Under the pieces are notes generated by a model. That model ran no database searches, had not been told where the DNA came from, and was given only the letters and a program-made list of their open reading frames with translations. DNA of 64,000 nt from NCBI GenBank assembly GCA_022496185.1, contig WTXG01000005.1:248001-312000 (forward strand). Direction: 5' to 3'. Numbering within the stretch: position 1 is the first letter of the stretch; each line of letters opens with the position of its first letter. This DNA is from Multifurca ochricompacta (Eukaryota; Basidiomycota; Agaricomycetes; Russulales; Russulaceae). Shown piece by piece: positions 23,030 through 35,258 of this stretch. The position numbers and the translations under genes are program-made.

Positions 23030-25273
23030 ATGCCCGGTGTCGTCGAAAATGACCAAGCCCGTCGCGTCAGCAAGGCCATTGACGACGATATCAAAGTCGG
23101 TTTCACTCATATGCCTCTCGCGCCTTTTCTTATCCTGCTTTCACAGCGAGAAAGGGAACAGATCAAGAAAAGGCAGAAGCAAAGAAAGGACGTCAAAGGT
23201 GTGTCATCCCCTCCTTCCCCTTCCTCCGTGCATCATGACCATTTTTATTCCCCGTTGCGTTCTTCCATATATCTGACCGATCCTCGTTCGCAGTCATGCT
23301 CTTAGGACAGGCAGAGTCGGGAAAGTCCACCTTACAGAAGCAATTTCAATTATACCACGCTTCTCAGACCTTGGACCGTGAGCGTCCGTCATGGCGTCCG
23401 ATTGTTTACTTCAATGCAATCAAGGCCGTTCGTACGATATTGGATGAACTCGACTGGGACTTTACTACCCATGCCAATAGGGAAGATGAAGCTTATTTAG
23501 ATCCAAATTGGCCTGCTCAGATATCCCGCATCCGTCACAAGCTCCTGCCTTTAATCACCATCGAAGACAGCTTGGCTTCCGAACTCAGTAGTGGTGTCAC
23601 CGTCGCGGGTGGGCGGTCGGGGGTATTCGTTCGCGCTGGCTGGCAATCCGTCGTAACCTCGACGCGATCCTGGCCAGTCGCGGACATGCACGGCGGGAAT
23701 TCGTCCGGCCAAGGCGTCGTGGCCAACATGGCCGCTCGTTTGCTTGCAGAGCTGCAATATGATGCTGCAGAGCTGTGGCAACATCCCGCAGTGAAAACCC
23801 TTCTTCGAATGCGGAGATTGCGTTTGGATGAGTCCGCGGCGTTGTACGCACAGTCGCCTGCTTCTATGTACAACTCCGCTCATATTCACAACTAGCTTTT
23901 TGGATGAGGTCCATCGAATATCTGAACCTGACTATCTCCCCACGACAGGTGCGTCAAAACGCTTGCCACTTTCCACAATTTCTGATCTGAATGCTAGATG
24001 ATATCTTACATGTGCGTCTGCAGACACTCGGAGTCACAGAACATTCCTTCGACATCAATTTCGGTGGAAACCACTACACATGGATATTGTACGATGTGGG
24101 CGGCGCTGTGAGTCCTTGCATTCTCATTCTCGTTCTCACCTCTCCACCTTTGTTTTGTTTACTGAGTTCTATTGACTCGCGACAGAGAGGCCAGGTGAGC
24201 ATCCCGACCTAGACAGTGACCAAACGCCACAATTGCCTAACAGCCCTCTTCATCCAGCGGCATGCCTGGGTGCCTTACTTCGATGACGGTGAATATCACC
24301 CCGTTCGTTCTCACCCCGTGAAGGCACTATTTCCTTTCCCACCCGCCTTGACTCCATCTTGTATCTTGTAAGAAGCACAAGTGCCGAGGAGTGGGGCTGA
24401 TTCTAACCCTTATCATGATCCACTCCGATGTCCATGTGTTTGATCTTCATCCCTGACGCCCATCTTTATTCAGCTACTGCAATTATTTTTCTGGCTCCCA
24501 TTTCCGCCTTCGATCAGGTGCGCATACACGACTAGATGCTGGGCTTCCATGCCTGGAACTTTCCGGACGTTCGGCAGCGTTAACGCCCTATTTCCGAATA
24601 GTACCTGGAAGAGGACCCGCGCACAAATCGCATCGACGACTCACTGCAACTTTTCACTTCCACATGCTCGAATAAATTGTTGAAAAATTCAAGCATGGTT
24701 CTAATGCTGAACAAAGTGGGTAATTCCCAATGCTTGGAAGATGATCCGGTCTCTTAGCAAGAGAGCAATCAGACCGACCTCTTGAAGAAAAAGCTTCAAG
24801 CGGGTGTAATGGTCAAAAAATAGTGCGCTGAAGTCATAGTTTTCATAATTTTATTTTTCTCATGGCCTGCGGATATAGCATTACCTCATACGGCGAGCGA
24901 GAAAACAGGTATGAGGACGTAGCAGAATACTTCCGCGCACATTTTGCGCAAGTACACAAGCGCAAGGGTGTGCAAAAACAAGAGTTATACATTGTATGTT
25001 TCCGTCTTTTAGTCAATTTACTGAAATAAATGCGCTTTCTTATAGCATTTTACATCCATGCTCGTAAGTTTTCGAGAGAACGCCTTCTCTAACTTGTGCC
25101 AGCCCAGTGACATGTTGCTGCCAGGATGTTCGGGCTACTCAGAGAATCATTGTTGATAGTAAGTCTCAGCTCCTCAGTTGCTAGTGACCTCTCATTAAAC
25201 CTTTGTTCGCCTACGCATAGTCAACGAGGCCATCATTAAATCTTACCTTGGTCAATCAATGCTGGTTTCATGA
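23030..25273 (+). CDS. Heterotrimeric G-protein alpha subunit, divergent basidiomycete type
   Basis: GTP-binding signalling subunit. The P-loop is VMLLGQAESGKSTLQKQF (G1), switch I contains HVRLQTLGVTEHSF, the G4 motif is MLNKTDLL, and the C-terminal region is KATQ-like (DVRATQRIIVDI) ending GQSMLVS. Motifs unlike canonical G-alpha: switch II reads DVGGARGQRHAW, with Ala where canonical subunits have the catalytic Gln (DVGGQ). The N-terminus (MPGVVENDQARR) lacks the MGxxxS myristoylation start and any nearby Cys. The helical domain carries a long insert after SSGVTVAGG. The CDS is cut by about nine introns, including a 9-base exon coding RGQ between two introns in switch II. From memory, Agaricomycetes have expanded families of such subunits; this looks like one of them. 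Confidence 0.88.
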
Positions 25274-25644
25274 GCGGTCAAGTTACAAACACTCACTCTC
25301 ATCACATGAGCAATCGGCCTTTTTTTCTCATTGTCATTAATCACGCTACTGATAATCATTCATTTCGAGGTAATCGGACTGGTGTCAGAGTAGAGTGTGT
25401 TTTTCACGCATGTAGGAGTTTTGATAAGTATCCATCTATACACCCCCTCCCCCTCCCCCAACTTTTGCTTGTCGCTTTTAATGCATCGCATCTTCATCTT
25501 TGTAAACTGTACATGTGCTTTGTATGCGTGTATAATTTTCATAACCGTGGGAATGCGGTGATTTGATAAAATTGACTGGCCAGGGCAAATAGCAATAGCA
25601 AGTACAAGTAGACCAGGACCAGGATCTCTTCAACAAACAACAAA
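25274..25644. other. Intergenic region between G-alpha and NOG1 genes
   Basis: 3' flank of the G-alpha gene and promoter/leader of NOG1. C-rich tract at 25441-25460; AGCAAGTACAAGTAG words just before the NOG1 start. No gene seen. Confidence 0.5.
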
Positions 25645-28265
25645 ATGTCTACAAGTGGTCTCAAGGCCATCGCTCCCGTTCCCACCGCAGCCGATTTCTT
25701 GGACATCGTATTATCCAAAACCCAGAGGAAAACGCCCACAGTGTGTCCTCGCCTTTTGCATCGGATCGCATCTTGACATGACATCTTCCCTAGGTTATTC
25801 ACAAAAATTTTAAGATTAGTCGCATCCGCAACTTTTATATGCGCAAAGTCAAGTTCACTCAAGATTCATTCGACGAAAAAGTCGGTGCGATCCTTCTGAA
25901 TTCCCCATGCTCGATGTGCGCCAATCTTTTATGCTCTACGAACCGACCTCTGGATTACCCTGAGAAATCACCCAGGACCTGCACCCATTTCTATCCTCTT
26001 TAATGAATGTGTTGTATGACAAGAATCACTACAAACTCGCTCTTGGCCAATTACGAACAGCGCGGCATCTCATAGACCACGTTGCAAAAGACTACGTCCG
26101 GCTACTCAAGTTTGGAGACAGCTTGTACCGATGCAAACAGCTGAAAAGGGCGGCGCTTGGCCGGTGCGTTCCATGTCATTACCCTCTCTGTAACCAGAAC
26201 GTCCCCCACTAAACTGGGTTCAATTTATAGAATGGCGACAATTATGCGCCGCCAGAAAGACCCCCTGGCATACCTTGAACAGGTTCGACAGCACATATCG
26301 CGTCTCCCCTCCATCGATCCGAACACGCGTACCCTCCTCATCTGCGGTTATCCGAACGTCGGTAAATCGTCATTCATCAACAAGGTCACCCGCGCGGACG
26401 TCGACGTACAGCCATACGCTTTCACCACTAAATCTCTTTTTGTGGGACACTTAGACTATAAGTACCTTCGATGGCAGGTCATTGACACGCCTGGAATCCT
26501 GGACCATCCACTCGAGGAGATGAACACAATTGAGATGCAAAGTATTACAGCATTGGCTCACCTGAAAAGCTGCGTGCTGTACTTCATGGATCTCAGCGAG
26601 CAATGCGGATACACAGTAGAAGTACAGGTGCGTACTGACCTGTTTGTTTTCACAAGCTTCTTGCGTGACCTCAGTGCCTAGTGTAAGTTATTCCACTCTA
26701 TCAAACCCCTATTTTCGGGCAAGCCTACCGTGCTCGTAATCAACAAGATCGACGTTACTCGCCTCGAAGACCTTACTTCGGAAACTCGTGCACTTGTGCA
26801 AGAAATTATTGACATTGACGGTGTGCAATGTGTGCACGTGTCATGTTATTCCGAGGAAGGCGTCATGGACCTTAAAAATAAGGCTTGCGATGCCCTACTT
26901 GCTCAACGCGTTGATGCAAAGCTTAAGGGCAGCAAAATCAACACCATCATCAACCGTATTCATGTCGCCCAGCCGAAGCCGCGTGACGGTGTTGTCCGTG
27001 AACCGTTCGTCCCAGAGGCGATCAGGTTACGCAAGAAGTACGACAAGAATGATCCTGACCGGCGGAAGCTCGAGAGGGATATCGAACTGGAGGAAGGTGG
27101 TGCCGGGGTATACAATATCAGCCTCAAAAGTGCGCGTATTGCCTTTTGGGAAATTTTTAATGGTAACTTGACGGTAGGGCAGAGAACTATATCCTCGCGA
27201 ACGACGAGTGGAAAAACGACATTATCCCGGAGATCATGGATGGCAAGAATATTGCCGATTTTATTGATCCCGATATTGCCGAGAAGCTGGAAGCACTCGA
27301 GCGTGAAGAAGAGGTACTCGAGGCTGAGGGCTTCTACGATGATCACGAGGACATGGTGAGTATTTTCCATCCAAGGAATTTGCTTTGCCATTCTTCGCCG
27401 CTTCGCGCTTCCCTCATTGACTGGTCAAATTGGTAGTTTGATTCAGATGATGAGCGTGACGCAGCAGCAGCGAAGGTCGCGCTCGGTCACAAGTCGGAAG
27501 CACAAAGCAAAAAGAAGATGAAGAACAAGGCGCGCCTCCCCCGTACCGCAGGCCTTCGATCGCTCACCGACCTGACGGCTGACCTGACCAAAGCTGGCCT
27601 CGATCCGAGCCGCGTGCAAGAGCGCGCAGTGATGATTGCCAAAATGCGTGGCGCAGCACATAAGCGCAAGCGCGACGAGAACGAAGACGGCATGGACGTC
27701 GACGACGAACACGATGGACACGAGTCAGCAACAGAAATCGCCGGTGCACGTGAGGGCGAGAGCGAGACGATGGACGTTGACGAGGAAGAGGGGAAGGAAG
27801 ACGGCACTCCGCGTAAGCGGGGCAAGGCCAACTCCGGTGGGGTTATCGCACGAAAGCACGCGCCGCGCTCAAATCGGCAGCTCATGGGCTTGCGAGACGA
27901 AGCGGTATGTTCACGCACTTTCATTTCTTTGTCCCGTGGGGGAGCTCACAGGATTATTCCCTCTTCGCATTACAGCAAGCATCCAAGGCCCTGCGGTTAC
28001 GGAATCTTGGACAGCGTGGGCGCAACATGCTCGCGAAAGCGGGTGAGAGCGACCGTGCGATCCGAGTCAAAATGGTGCGTCGTTTTTTTATCTTTTTTTT
28101 TTTTATCATCCCTCGTCCCTATATCGCGAACCCCTCTTTATGTCGTTCCTTTTTTTCTTGCTTCCTTCCGATGCTAACACACACTTTGTCTTGTGCTTCT
28201 CGCATTTTCAGCCAAAACACCTCTTCTCTGGGAAACGAAAGGCAGGCAAGACCAACCGCCGATAG
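25645..28265 (+). CDS. NOG1: Nucleolar GTP-binding protein 1
   Basis: Obg/TrmE-type GTPase needed for nucleolar-to-cytoplasmic maturation of pre-60S ribosomal subunits. An N-terminal helical domain ([40 protein letters not shown]) is followed by the GTPase fold: [18 protein letters not shown] (G1), [11 protein letters not shown] (G3), LVINKIDV (G4). The C-terminal NOGCT part gives [20 protein letters not shown] and [10 protein letters not shown], then a basic and acidic tail ending [17 protein letters not shown], as in yeast Nog1. The start at 25645 has the family N-terminus. About six short introns. One frame break near 25895 (EFPMLD expected before the intron) is repaired by one base. Confidence 0.95.
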
Positions 28266-28943
28266 CTGCTGCTTGGGCCTCAGCAATAATCATCTGTATA
28301 CTCATCCATCATACAGACAATGTAACCCCCGTAATATTTCTCCTCATTTCATTGTCTTAGCTAGCTGCATCTCACAGTGCACGTGCTACACACTGCCTTA
28401 GTCTAAGAGGTATGTACATCATGTGGGAAACTACAACTACGTCATGAATGTGTATGGATCCTGCGCAACGGCTTTCGCATGTAGCACGTCTTCCACAACT
28501 AGCCATATCAAACAAGAAAAGAAAAGGCAAATACATCAACAAGAATCGTGCGAGTGCATGGAAATGAATAAGAACGTCTTAAGGGAAACAAACTCACGTC
28601 AAGGGCGTCGTCGTGTCGTATCAAGGAAAAAAGGGGATGAGGTGAGGTCATCTGTGATCCATTCGCGTAAGGGAGCCGGCCTGCAGCACTGTTCCCTGTA
28701 ATTAGGAAATGTCAGGAGTTGTGGTGTATACTATAAACCGGCCAAACAAAAATAAATGAAGGTGGCGCTGTGATAACCAAGGGTCGAGAGAAGCGGGGGT
28801 TGGGGGTTGGGATATCCATGGTAGAGTATTTGGGTGTGATGAAAAGAGGAGGTCAGCTAGAGCGAAAATGAGACGACACCAGCGCGACGGCGCAAAACCC
28901 GAACGCTGGACTATCTGGCACTGGCATAACCCTCTCAGCCTCT
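28266..28943. other. Convergent intergenic region
   Basis: 3' flanks of NOG1 (+) and the aminopeptidase P gene (-). No conserved ORF. The long open frames here have no family similarity. Confidence 0.5.
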
Positions 28944-31900
28944 CTAGTCCCAATCAATGATGACGCCGCCCGGTCCCGCTGGCGCGATGCCAATGGAGCG
29001 TTCCGCTTCACGTCGCAGCCACTTGAGCGCACGCTTGTCATCCCGGAGGAGACCCTCGAGCGCATTGAGGCACGCGCGATTGTGCTCACGTATCCAATCC
29101 TTCTCTTCTTTGCTGAGCATGTGATCCAGCACCATGCGCGTCTGGATTGGCACACACGTCAGCCGTTCGAAGCCGAGCCAGGTTTGGTCCGGGTCGATGT
29201 GCTTAGTGCGCACGTCACGCACGACAAGGACGGATTCGATGCGGATACCGAAGTCATTGGCTCTGTCTGTTGCGTGTCTCAGGTTGTGTTGCAAGAAATC
29301 AACTCGGGGTAAAAGCGGGAGTGACTTACAATAACCGGGCTCATTGGTGAGAACGTGACCACGAGTGAGAGGCACATCGCTCGAGAACCCATGCAAACCT
29401 TCGTGAACGTTGAGGAAGGATCCAACACCGTGGCCAGTCCCATGCTGTCGATCCGATCGCGCATAATGAGAAACTTAACAAAACTAAATCAACACGTGCA
29501 TCGCTCACGAGGTAGTTCAGGCCGTCCTGCCAGAGATTCTTCCGCGCAAGGACATCGAGCTGTGCACCCGTCGTACCCTTCGGGAAAATAGCAGTGTCGA
29601 TGGCGATCTGCATCAAGTGGAGTGGGGATTGAAGATAAGCACGGGTCCCTATAAAAGAAAAGAAAAAACGCACATGGCCTTGTAATACTCGTGTATACGC
29701 CCCGCTTTGATCCAAAGTTGGGCGACCAAAGTGCATAGTCCGTGTGGTATCGCATGTGCCATCACGATATTGCCCTCCAGAGTCGTTCAGATACGGCGTT
29801 TCCTTGTCGATAAAAAGACTGTCGCTCTTGAGAGGTGTATAGTGTGGGAGGGCAGCATTCGGCCCCGTCGCCGAGATGTTCTCGTATGCGAGCCCCATGT
29901 AGTTCTTCGCCTTGCTCCTGAACTCCGTCAGTCGCCAGGCAGCTTCCCACTCTGAGATCTGGAAACCCTTGGACATCTTCTCGTCGAGCCAGGCAAGAAA
30001 TTGCACATAACAAGCACCGTCACGGAGGTAGGCGCGTTTGAGCCCCTGGATCTCAACTTCGTTTTTGACGCTCTTCATTTCTTCAATAACCGAAGGAGCC
30101 ACAGTATAACGGTAATGAGTTAACATGAGCGAGATGGCATATGATGTCTGCGGCGAGATAATCACCTGAGGATAGCCATGAGGTCAACACCAGTCAACAG
30201 GCGAGAAAGAGAGGGGCCTACGAACTTTGCCTTCACCCCACTCGCGAGTGCGCAAAAAGGACCAAATGCCATTATAATCCCTGATTTCAACCTTAAGGTT
30301 CTGAAGGTACTCGCGCACAGGAGGCTCAACCTTCTCCTGTTCGATGAATAGAATAACACGGTCCAGGCCGATGTACAAATATGAGACAAAGACGGGGTTG
30401 AAAGGGATATCATCACCACGAAGGTTCAATACATATGCTAGAATCCGGTTTGTGAGTCCTCTGTGACTCGTGGACAAAATAAAATACCCACCAATAGAAG
30501 CCAGATTGGTCACCAGGGTACCAACGTGTTGCTGGGACGGCGGGGGAGGATTCCTAGATGGTGAAGTGCCAGATGGTGGGTGGTTTTTGATCCAATCTCG
30601 AACCTGAGTGAGTTTTTTCGAGGCGTCCTTGCCTGTATGATGAATCAGTTGAATGAAAGATAGACAGCCAGGCGTGAAATTCACCAGTGTACTCGATAGG
30701 CTGTACATAGATCTTGTTCTTCGAGCGCGTCGGTTTGCCCTCCCAGATCAAGTCTATTAGGTTCTGTGACGGGTACACAAGTTTGGACTTCTTGGCTTGT
30801 AGTAGAGGGTAAAGCTGTGTGGCCGTCTCGTTCGAGACCATGCGTGCGTCGATCCCAACCCTTGACTCGTTGGCTCGGTCCTACACAAAAAACGGAGTGA
30901 GCCATCGACGTGGAGTGGATATTAGGAGATTTACTAACAGTGATCCAGTCTACCCAATTCCGAGGTCCGGAAGGCATGCCAGAGCGGATCAGCACCCAAT
31001 TCTCATCAAGTTCTTTCTCAGCTTGAAGCCAATAACGTGAGTCAGTAACAAGATAAGCGGCACTCTTTGATATGATAGCTTGGCCCGCCGAGCCAGTGAA
31101 GCTGTGTCCGAGATTAGTAAGCATGAAATTTTTGGAACTGGAACTGCGGAAGGAATCACGAACTTTGATATCCATTCTCTGCGCTTGTCGGCCTCGGCGG
31201 TGTATTCAGACTGGTGGGCATCTTCTGAAGGTACAACGCTACAGATGGACACGTGTTCAGCCTTGGAAGGCAAAGAGAGAGCACGGTGACGGACTAATAA
31301 TCCAGATTATCCTTCGCCATGAGCTTACGCAGTTCCGTCATGCGGGGGTAAGTGTCAACGATTTCACGAATGGGGTCCTGATAGGCTTCCTTGCGCTCAA
31401 GGGCTGAACCGACAAGGGTGTTGAGGGAGCCGCTGCCTGTGAGGGAGGGGCGTTGAGAATTGTTAGACTGCTTGCTCCCGTTGGAAAGATTGCTGCTCTT
31501 GGTAGCACGACTGGCTTGACTATCCTTACTTTCCTTGCTGTCTTTGCTGTCTTTGCTTTGCTTTGAGGCATGAGAGCTCTTCGAGCGCTGGGACATGTGA
31601 CGGGTCGGAGCCTGGGCAGTCTCTGGCAGGAAGGAGGAGGTGCATCTCGAGGATAGACGGGAAGGATAGTGGTTGCGGAAGACGAACGATCTACCTCCGT
31701 ATAGAGTTCCTCCTTATCCTTTTCCCTACGGCCTAAACCTAAACCCCAACCATAGCCGAGTTTGCTCCGTAGAGTGTTACCGCGAGTGAGCTTTGAGCGA
31801 GAGCGATCGAGCTTAGGTGCCATTCTGGGAAGGTTGCTATATGATTCCGTGTCCTCCGAGAATGTAAGCTTATCAGCTCGGGAGGTAATTTCAGCTCTTG

Positions 31901-32141
31901 ACTGGGCATCCGTGATGGTAGCGGTAGGTGAATATGAGGCAGATCGGGCGAGAGGTGAGCCAGTATTAGATTGACGTTGGGATCCAGGGAGAGATGCCCG
32001 AGAACCGCCGGAACGAGAGAAGGACGGACGATAGGAAGCGGATTTCTCGTCAAAAAATTCATTAAGTTGTTTTTTCTTTGCCTTGCGGGTAAAAGAGGGT
32101 AGACAGAGGGGCGGTGGCGGAGGGGGTGGGGGTGGGGACAT
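28944..32141 (-). CDS. Aminopeptidase P (Xaa-Pro aminopeptidase) with long N-terminal extension
   Basis: Manganese metallopeptidase removing an N-terminal residue ahead of proline. The three-part layout is complete: N-terminal creatinase-like domain (MTELRKLMAKDNLDYYVVPS, GSAGQAIISKSAAYLVTDSR), a second such domain (KKLTQVRDWI), and the pita-bread catalytic domain with the metal ligands in DSGGQYRDGTCDTTRTMHFG, HGTGHGVGSFLNVHEG, LTNEPGYY and GIRIESVLVV. It ends GGVIIDWD. Unusual is about 270 residues ahead of MTELRKL: poly-Pro (MSPPPPPPPPP), Ser/Arg-rich sequence, then SKDSKDSKESKDSQ and further S/N/K repeats. The reading frame jumps near 31646 and one base rejoins it, so the start at 32141 is preferred over the Met at 31596. 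About twelve short introns. Confidence 0.9.
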
Positions 32142-32143
32142 GG

Positions 32144-32215
32144 TAAGGAGGGGAAGGGAGGAAGGAGAAAGGAATGAGGAATGAGGAAGGAGGAAGGAGG
32201 AAGGAGGAAAGGTGG
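32144..32215. repeat. AGGAAGG purine tract
   Basis: Nearly pure A/G on the + strand with repeated GAGGAAGGAGGAAGG words, in the leader of the minus-strand aminopeptidase gene. Confidence 0.8.
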
Positions 32216-33359
32216 AGGTGATTGAAGAGAGATGTGTGGAAAGGAGACGCCCGCCGTTTAAGGAGAGGAGGACAAATTAATAATAATTAAATTAAAGCCT
32301 GGGTCGGGGATTAGATGGCAGATGATGGCAAACTCTTTTCAGTTCAGCACTACCACTACTCACCCAGTGTAAACCTTCGAAGGAAAAACACGAGGTAACA
32401 ACGGGGACCGCTGAATTGAACGAACAGGTTTCAACTGCCCGCAACGGAGCTGCACGGCGCATGATCAACAACGTGAACACCTACGGACCGAACTATATGC
32501 ATATACTCAGGCTAACAACAGCCGCATCCAAATCTCTTGCCCTCCATCCCCCCTTCTATGTTGGCCTCCCATGACTCGGGTGGGCATACACGTGTTAATG
32601 TACCATGACCACTTCTTCACGGGAGGGAGGCAAGTCCAATCAACGAAACGAAACGCCAGTGCTCCACATCCACCCTACTTTTCAACACTTGACATAGCCC
32701 TGCGCCGCACTCACTTACTTATCACCGACCCCCTACCCTACAAGCGCACAGGCTGCGTCAAATCAACTACCGCCCCCCGCCCCCACGCCTCTAGCTCGCT
32801 GCCTGAAGTTTAGGTACTTTCCAGAGAGACTGATCACTGGCTTTGCCTGCATGCTTCTTATGACCACCTACCACTCACTTTCATCGCCAGGTCACCGACA
32901 CCCGGTATAGGGTTTTCTCTCTCCACGAATTCACATTAACAGGCCTAAAAGGGAAAAAAAAAATCACGTTTATTTCCCTGCAAGAGTCATCAAAGTCTTG
33001 TCTCCCTTTTTTCCTTCTTCGGGTACATGTGCCGTTCGGTGCTAGCTATCTTTCGTGCTTTCTGTGACTTCTGTGGCCGGCACCAAGAACGCTTAAACCC
33101 TGACTTTTACCCCCCTACTCGGTCTTTCCCTACAGGCGGTGTCCGTCATCGAGTAGGCCATCCACAAGCGGAAAATGAACTAATTTTTTTGGTCCTGTAT
33201 CATGTCACCCAGAGTCAAATAGACGATCGGGTAAAGTTAGTGGCGGATTTGGATGTGTCTGTGGAGGCCAAATTGTCTCGCGTTTCTCTACAGTATACAG
33301 ATGGGATAATTATACAGGGTACCGATGGTCATAGGTAACAGATTGCGCAGTATATACCG

Positions 33360-33390
33360 TACGACCAGATGTCCGATGCGTCTGGTCGTA
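33360..33390. promoter_or_regulatory. Perfect 10-bp inverted repeat (stem-loop)
   Basis: Arms TACGACCAGA (33360-33369) and TCTGGTCGTA (33381-33390) are exact reverse complements around an 11-base loop. It lies about 160 bases beyond the stop of the minus-strand membrane-protein gene. It may be a 3' UTR hairpin or a palindromic protein-binding site; neither is shown. Confidence 0.6.
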
Positions 33391-33547
33391 GAGAAATGAA
33401 CATTGCGAAGTATCGGGGGAAGAGGGAGATGCGGTGCACGTAGCATAAGGTTAGGAATCTGGGGCGCCCAGATCGTCAATCTGGTGGTCGCGGAGAGTAG
33501 CGATGCGCATACAGTTACATTCATATACCAGGGGACATGAGCACGAC

Positions 33548-35258
33548 CTATTTGAGGTCACTTGCCGACCGTGAGTGCTGGAATGGGTTGTACCCTGCCC
33601 CGCGTACTGCGGAGGGGATGAGGTTTCGTGGATCCGATGCGCGAATCGGACTCGATGGCACCGAACTCGGCGGGACGTAAGGAGAACTGGGGGAAAACCG
33701 CCCGGGAAATGATGGCGCATAGTTTTGCAGGAACGGGGCAACAGGTGGAGAGTACCCCGCTTCTGCGTGACGTGCGCGTTGGTCAGACGGTGTGCGTGAC
33801 GATAGTGAGAGTGGGGCAGCAGTGCCAGCTACTGGCCCTGCGGGGTCGGGTGGGGGCGTCGCTGACGTATAGTAGTGTATGCCAAGCGCTTCCTCGCGAG
33901 ACGATGGCGAGCTGCCCGAGGCTGCTCGCTGCGTCGAGAGAGGTGTAGGTGCTAACCAAGGTAGTCGGGGAGGTATTTGAACATTACTTGTGGATAAGTC
34001 AGCGATGGAGGGGGAGAAAGAGCGCAACAGAGGAGTGTCAGGCGTGGAGTGAAAATGAGGTGTAGATGCGCTTCTGGTATGATAAGCGCCGCCACGAAAG
34101 GGCTAACGTGGAATAAGTCATGGATCTTATAGCGGATAGAGGCAGCTTGCTCACCTGTTTATCGAATTTAGGTGTAGGCGGGACAACCTCTATGCTCCTG
34201 CGGTCCGCCTCTATAGGACTCCTCCCTGCCCCTACTCGCATGGAGATCACGCTACCCCTTAAAGAAAAGTCTTGCCCGGTTCTAGAGATCAGCATAACAC
34301 TATCTCCGGTGGCTATCCCACTATCATGATCGTCAATGCTACTATTTGCAACGCCATCACCCCGTCCATTCTCAAACTCCAAGTCAATAGTGGCAGTGTC
34401 TCTTGTTACTTCGTTAGAGTGCTCAAGATTCTGTGTAGGAGCTTCACGGTCCGTGGCTGAAGTCGTTCTCCGTCCAAGCATCGGGAGTCCGTTTCGCCTC
34501 GCTCTGGATGCGTTACTCTCAGGGTGTCAAATGGGTCCGTTTCAGAATCAGAATCCTCGATATCGAATGTCTCTGGAATGGGGACGTGAGACACGAGAAC
34601 GGGGCCCCTACCAAACAATCTCCGTATCGAACGGAGAGCATTCGAAAAGGTTAGCGCCACCATCCCCTCCCTTATGCGAGGGCTAAGATGTTGGCGATCG
34701 GGGGCATCGGAGAGAGATAAAGAAGGCCGGTGAAGAGGCCGATTTATCATAGGCGTCCCTTCTGCATCCGGAATATGGTGTAAAACCCTGCCGCCAAGAC
34801 CGTCATCATTCGATGTCCATCCGCGTTGACTCCGAACTTGTCGACAGGCTCGCATGAATGGAAGTGTGGATGTGAGTTGAGAAAGCCGCCCCTTCTTGTA
34901 TAGAAGATAAAGAACAAAAGTCAGGCAAAGGAAGACAGCAACAAGAATGGGGGTCAAAATTTGAGCAACTGTCCAACCATGAGATGCTGTAATGATACAT
35001 GCCACCATCAGGTGGAAAGCGAGTTAGGAAGTAGTCAGGTGAGTAAAAGACGGTGCGCACATTGTTCGGCGGATATGTGATCCAGACTACCAGAATCACG
35101 ATATGCCGATTTGAGAGTATCCGCGGCTTTCATTGCCCCTGGGAACGAATAATTGTTCCGTGAGCGTGAGTACCAGAGGTGGCGCACGATTGGCGGTCCA
35201 CTCTGTGTGTGAAGGAATGGCACTGCTTCTCGACTGATAAACCGAGCAGGAACTTGCT
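33548..35258 (-). CDS. Hypothetical single-pass membrane protein with long disordered cytosolic tail
   Basis: Not recognised. One clear membrane helix (ILTPILVAVFLCLTFVLYLL) is followed by KKGRL and a long tail rich in Ser, Pro, Asp and Arg, including FDIEDSDSETDPFDTLR, SRTGQDFSLRGSVISM, SIEVVPPTPKFDKQ and Pro/Ser-rich sequence to the end (FQHSRSASDLK). Ahead of the helix is an exon with AVPFLHTQSGPPIVRHLWYS and SFPGAMKAADTLKSAYRDSG, presumably extracellular. At least four exons. The 5' end is not resolved: further exons may lie upstream of 35258. A frame break near 34480 is healed by one base. Layout resembles fungal plasma-membrane sensors or adaptors, but no domain was identified. Confidence 0.6.

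Larger units (their letters stand above)
32142..33547. other. Intergenic region, upstream of aminopeptidase P
   Basis: About 1.4 kb between the 5' end of the aminopeptidase P gene and the 3' end of the membrane-protein gene. It holds a purine (AGGAAGG) tract next to the start and a perfect hairpin at 33360-33390. Open frames here show no similarity I recognise. Confidence 0.5.

Noticed and set aside
31294..31596. Separate small Ser/Lys-rich gene ahead of aminopeptidase P
   Set aside because: It is in frame with the enzyme start and continues the upstream low-complexity frame once one base is added.
32100..32141. G-run tract as a promoter G-quadruplex
   Set aside because: It is explained by poly-Pro codons at the N-terminus of the aminopeptidase P extension, although the structure could still form.
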